Shown piece by piece: positions 61,577 to 64,000 of a stretch of DNA of 64,000 nt (position 1 is the stretch's first letter; every line of letters starts with the position of its first letter). Origin of the DNA: an uncultured Bacillota bacterium (GTDB taxonomy: Bacteria > Bacillota_I > Bacilli_A > RF39 > UBA660); the NCBI GenBank assembly GCA_900317975.1, contig ONIZ01000001.1:261479-325478 (forward strand). Direction: 5' to 3'. Below the pieces are notes generated by a model. That model made no database searches. It had not been told where the DNA came from and was given only the letters and a program-made list of their open reading frames with translations. Both the position numbers and the translations under genes were made by a program.

Positions 61577-64000
61577 TTATTCATTGTTTTCTGCTGTTGC
61601 AACTCTTAGTTTATCAAGATAGTTGTTTAATGATGAATAGTCAGAATTTACTGATATTTCAATCATATAGTTCTTTGGATCTAGATATAATGAGTCTTTC
61701 AAATCAAAGTATAATGATTTCTTTATTGATGTTATTGGATCAGTAATATTATTTGTTAAGTTACCAAGACAATATTCAAATACTACAGGTACAGTAAGTT
61801 CTTTACCGGGTTCAATAATAACATAATTTGTTGGAACAACATCTGTATTGTCTATGATTATATTGTTCTTATGCATAATATTTGGATATAAGAATGCACC
61901 ATTATAATCTATCATTGTATTGTTCAGGTATTCTTTTCCTTGCTTATTGAATTCTGAGATATTGTCTGTATCTGTCAAGAATATTATGTTTCCTGTCTTC
62001 TCTACATAACAGATGTCTTCAAATCTCATAAGATATACATTTGTTCCTGGGCTAACATTTGAATAGTTATAGAAGTTAGCCATGTTCTTGTTGTCATATG
62101 AATAAGTACCATCATTTGTTATTGAAGTAGAAACATTATATATTTTGAATTCATTAGTTGTAATATTGAATTCCAATCCATTCCAGATGTTCTTATTATA
62201 TACTGCCGAACTTGATACACCATGCTCTTTATATGGATATAGTATCTGGCAGTTATCATTTCTTATATAGTTATTGTAGTTTTGATCCCATATCAATGAT
62301 GCATTAGAATTAGACTTGTCTTGAATCTTCTGATTTTCTTCATTAAGATAGATGTCTTGTTTTGTATATGGATTATTCTGACGGAAATAGATCCATTGAC
62401 CAAGATGCTGTGGAGCCATTGTCTCATTTATAAGTAATGGTACTCGTTCATAGTTTCCAATTGTTCTATTATAAGCATCTCTATTGTCTTCTAATAATGC
62501 TATGTCTGAATTTCCTGGGAATTGTGAATATAGTTTGACAGGATATTTACCAGTATTCTTAATGATGATTCTCATATTCTTCTTTACAAAGGAATCGGCA
62601 ATATTACTGTCATTAATATTTATTCTATTGATAGATCCTGAGAACAATTCCAATGTTTCATTATCAAATTCAAGATATACTGAATACTTAGCATTAATTG
62701 ATTGCTCTATCAGATCTCTATATTTGTCAATATCATTAGACATAGAAGTAAGTTTGTCTTTCAATGACAATAGATTGTTTTCACTGGTATTGAATCCAGA
62801 ATAAATATTTTCTGGCATGTGGAAGAATATCTGATTGTTGGCAATCACTTTATTGTTTATATGCTCTGCATAACCATCATTAATCAATGTCTTATTGAAT
62901 GATGAAACAACTGAATCATCTCTGTTCTGAGCAAGAATATCAGCAATCTGTCTTAGTTCCTTATATTCTTCTGGGAATTCAAATGTCATTTCTCTAGACC
63001 ATGGTGTGTAAAGATTGATAAATGGCTGGCCTACATTATATTTGAATCTTACCTTGATGATCACATCTTCATCTTCATTTATAGGAATGTCTAATTGGTT
63101 CCATTTGATAATATTGTCTGAAACATTTTGTTCTTCCCAAATAATATTCATCTTAGAACCTGATTCATTCAATGTTGTTATTCTTTCTTTGTCTTGAGAA
63201 TTATATTTGTTCCAGTTTGTGAATGTTACATCATTTATTGAAGATAACGATGTAGTATCTGTATATAATGATTTGTATTTATATTGAAGATCTATACCAA
63301 TGATCTTTACTTCACTTGGTACGTTCAATGTAGCAAAATATTCTTCAAGTTGATCTGTTGATAGAATACCACGAATACGGAACTTTAGATCTTCTGTATG
63401 CTTCAATACTGATCTTGCATTCAACTGATCTACAACATCATTTAATTGTGTTGTTACCTGTGTTCTTTCTGTATAATATTCTTCAAGTTTCTTTTGTACT
63501 GATATCTGAGATATTGAGATCTCTTGCGACCAGTCAGTATTTGTCAATGTATTATATAAAGTATCTATGTTTGCATTGATTGAAGATAGTTTGTTGTTTA
63601 GTTCTCCCTTCTGATTATGCAAGTTTATGATCTCTTGAGTTGACTTGTCATCAATGATATGCTTGTTTATAGGGATGACCTTGATGTTTGTTGGATCAAT
63701 TGTCAAAGATACAAGATCCTGAATGACATCTGATGTCTGCAATAGATCTATAGTATTGAATGAATATTCTTGAAGTAATGGGTTTGATATATTACTTAAT
63801 CCATACAAGATGTCTCCAATGTTCTTTGCATATTCATTATAGTATGATATGTAGTCAATCTTGTTTCCATTAGAATCATATAATATATTTCCAAATTCAT
63901 CAGTCATGTTTATATTATTAAGATTGATGAATTGAGCATCTGATAGAATACTTCTTACGTTATTATAGATAGTACCAACAAATATTGCAATATATTGATC
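61577..64000 (-). CDS. Virion-block protein, 5' end beyond the window, 807 aa visible
   Basis: The minus-strand frame is open from base 64000 through the first visible Met at 63907, with no stop in the 31 codons between, so the true start lies outside. A coiled coil (IINLHNQKGELNNKLSSINA, then EEYYTERTQVTTQLNDVVDQ) follows the N-terminal part. Later sequence is beta-like (VYLEFDNETLELFSGSINRI, WIYFRQNNPYTKQDIYLN). A long baseplate or fibre component is likely. Its codon use is less AT-rich than that of the 1,416-aa gene. Confidence 0.7.
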   Translation of the reverse strand, partial: DQYIAIFVGTIYNNVRSILSDAQFINLNNINMTDEFGNILYDSNGNKIDYISYYNEYAKNIGDILYGLSNISNPLLQEYSFNTIDLLQTSDVIQDLVSLTIDPTNIKVIPINKHIIDDKSTQEIINLHNQKGELNNKLSSINANIDTLYNTLTNTDWSQEISISQISVQKKLEEYYTERTQVTTQLNDVVDQLNARSVLKHTEDLKFRIRGILSTDQLEEYFATLNVPSEVKIIGIDLQYKYKSLYTDTTSLSSINDVTFTNWNKYNSQDKERITTLNESGSKMNIIWEEQNVSDNIIKWNQLDIPINEDEDVIIKVRFKYNVGQPFINLYTPWSREMTFEFPEEYKELRQIADILAQNRDDSVVSSFNKTLINDGYAEHINNKVIANNQIFFHMPENIYSGFNTSENNLLSLKDKLTSMSNDIDKYRDLIEQSINAKYSVYLEFDNETLELFSGSINRININDSNIADSFVKKNMRIIIKNTGKYPVKLYSQFPGNSDIALLEDNRDAYNRTIGNYERVPLLINETMAPQHLGQWIYFRQNNPYTKQDIYLNEENQKIQDKSNSNASLIWDQNYNNYIRNDNCQILYPYKEHGVSSSAVYNKNIWNGLEFNITTNEFKIYNVSTSITNDGTYSYDNKNMANFYNYSNVSPGTNVYLMRFEDICYVEKTGNIIFLTDTDNISEFNKQGKEYLNNTMIDYNGAFLYPNIMHKNNIIIDNTDVVPTNYVIIEPGKELTVPVVFEYCLGNLTNNITDPITSIKKSLYFDLKDSLYLDPKNYMIEISVNSDYSSLNNYLDKLRVATAENNE

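Noticed and set aside
1-64000. Alternative genetic code with TAG or TGA recoded, as in Lak-type phages
   Set aside because: TAG ends many genes at natural positions (for example 14618, 18586, 21948, 22424, 26161) and TGA ends others (4065, 17987, 28215) with no readthrough of conserved domains.

Overview
The window is part of a very AT-rich genome of a large tailed phage, most likely a myovirus of the T4-like or jumbo type that infects a gut-type Bacteroidales host. Phage signs are a gp52-like type II topoisomerase subunit, a gp15-like tail-sheath terminator, a gp53/LysM-like baseplate wedge protein, very large virion proteins, dense packing and many small ORFans. Host signs are small-protein families known from Bacteroidales phages (the 'YIDKD...LEVKEVDL' and 'KPYLRSMSSM' families, a DUF4494-like protein), BspA-like repeats, and start codons in AT-rich contexts with no Shine-Dalgarno sequence. 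TAA, TAG and TGA all end genes, so the code is standard. I saw no tRNA, CRISPR array or insertion sequence, and no gap over 300 bases without a gene.

Layout. 1-4.7 kb: the 3' end of a giant membrane-containing protein and two unknown genes. 4.85-10.7 kb (+): array A, nine BspA/DUF285 repeat genes plus a small downstream gene. 11.1-12.6 kb (-): DUF4494-like protein and a bacterial-type RecA. 12.6-20.1 kb (+): DNA and nucleotide-handling genes (topoisomerase subunit, Pyr_excise-like glycosylase, BCS1-like AAA ATPase, DEDD exonuclease, sugar epimerase, HAD phosphatase) with unknown genes. 20.1-29.6 kb (+): an accessory run of about 30 small genes ending in SmpB, the tmRNA partner. 29.6-34.3 kb (-): a GIY-YIG protein and array B, six more BspA-like genes. 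34.4-37.3 kb: a GC-rich outlier gene, a Cys-rich protein, a papain-like peptidase and a lipoprotein. 37.4-51.3 kb (+): five giant virion proteins, probably fibre or adhesin-like, around the gp15-like gene. 51.4-64 kb (-): a baseplate/tail block running off the right edge.

Most notable. All fifteen BspA-like proteins start with the same roughly 18-residue leader (MKKLNQFITEKFRLSKDN and variants). It aligns position for position with the T4 capsid-targeting sequence MKTYQEFIAEA and keeps the I-x-E cleavage signature at residues 8-10. My hypothesis is that the phage packages and ejects a variable set of repeat-scaffold binding proteins, each with 4-8 copies of a 24-residue repeat whose frame is fixed and whose few surface positions vary, similar in principle to the lamprey variable lymphocyte receptors.

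Two candidate promoter classes stand out. One is the 10-mer TATTTTTAAT placed 19-41 nt upstream of starts of array, structural and RecA genes. The other is ATTGAAT-N15/16-CTATATTAT-WWWTGTA upstream of other operons. Several strong terminator hairpins carry a CTTAAG apex.
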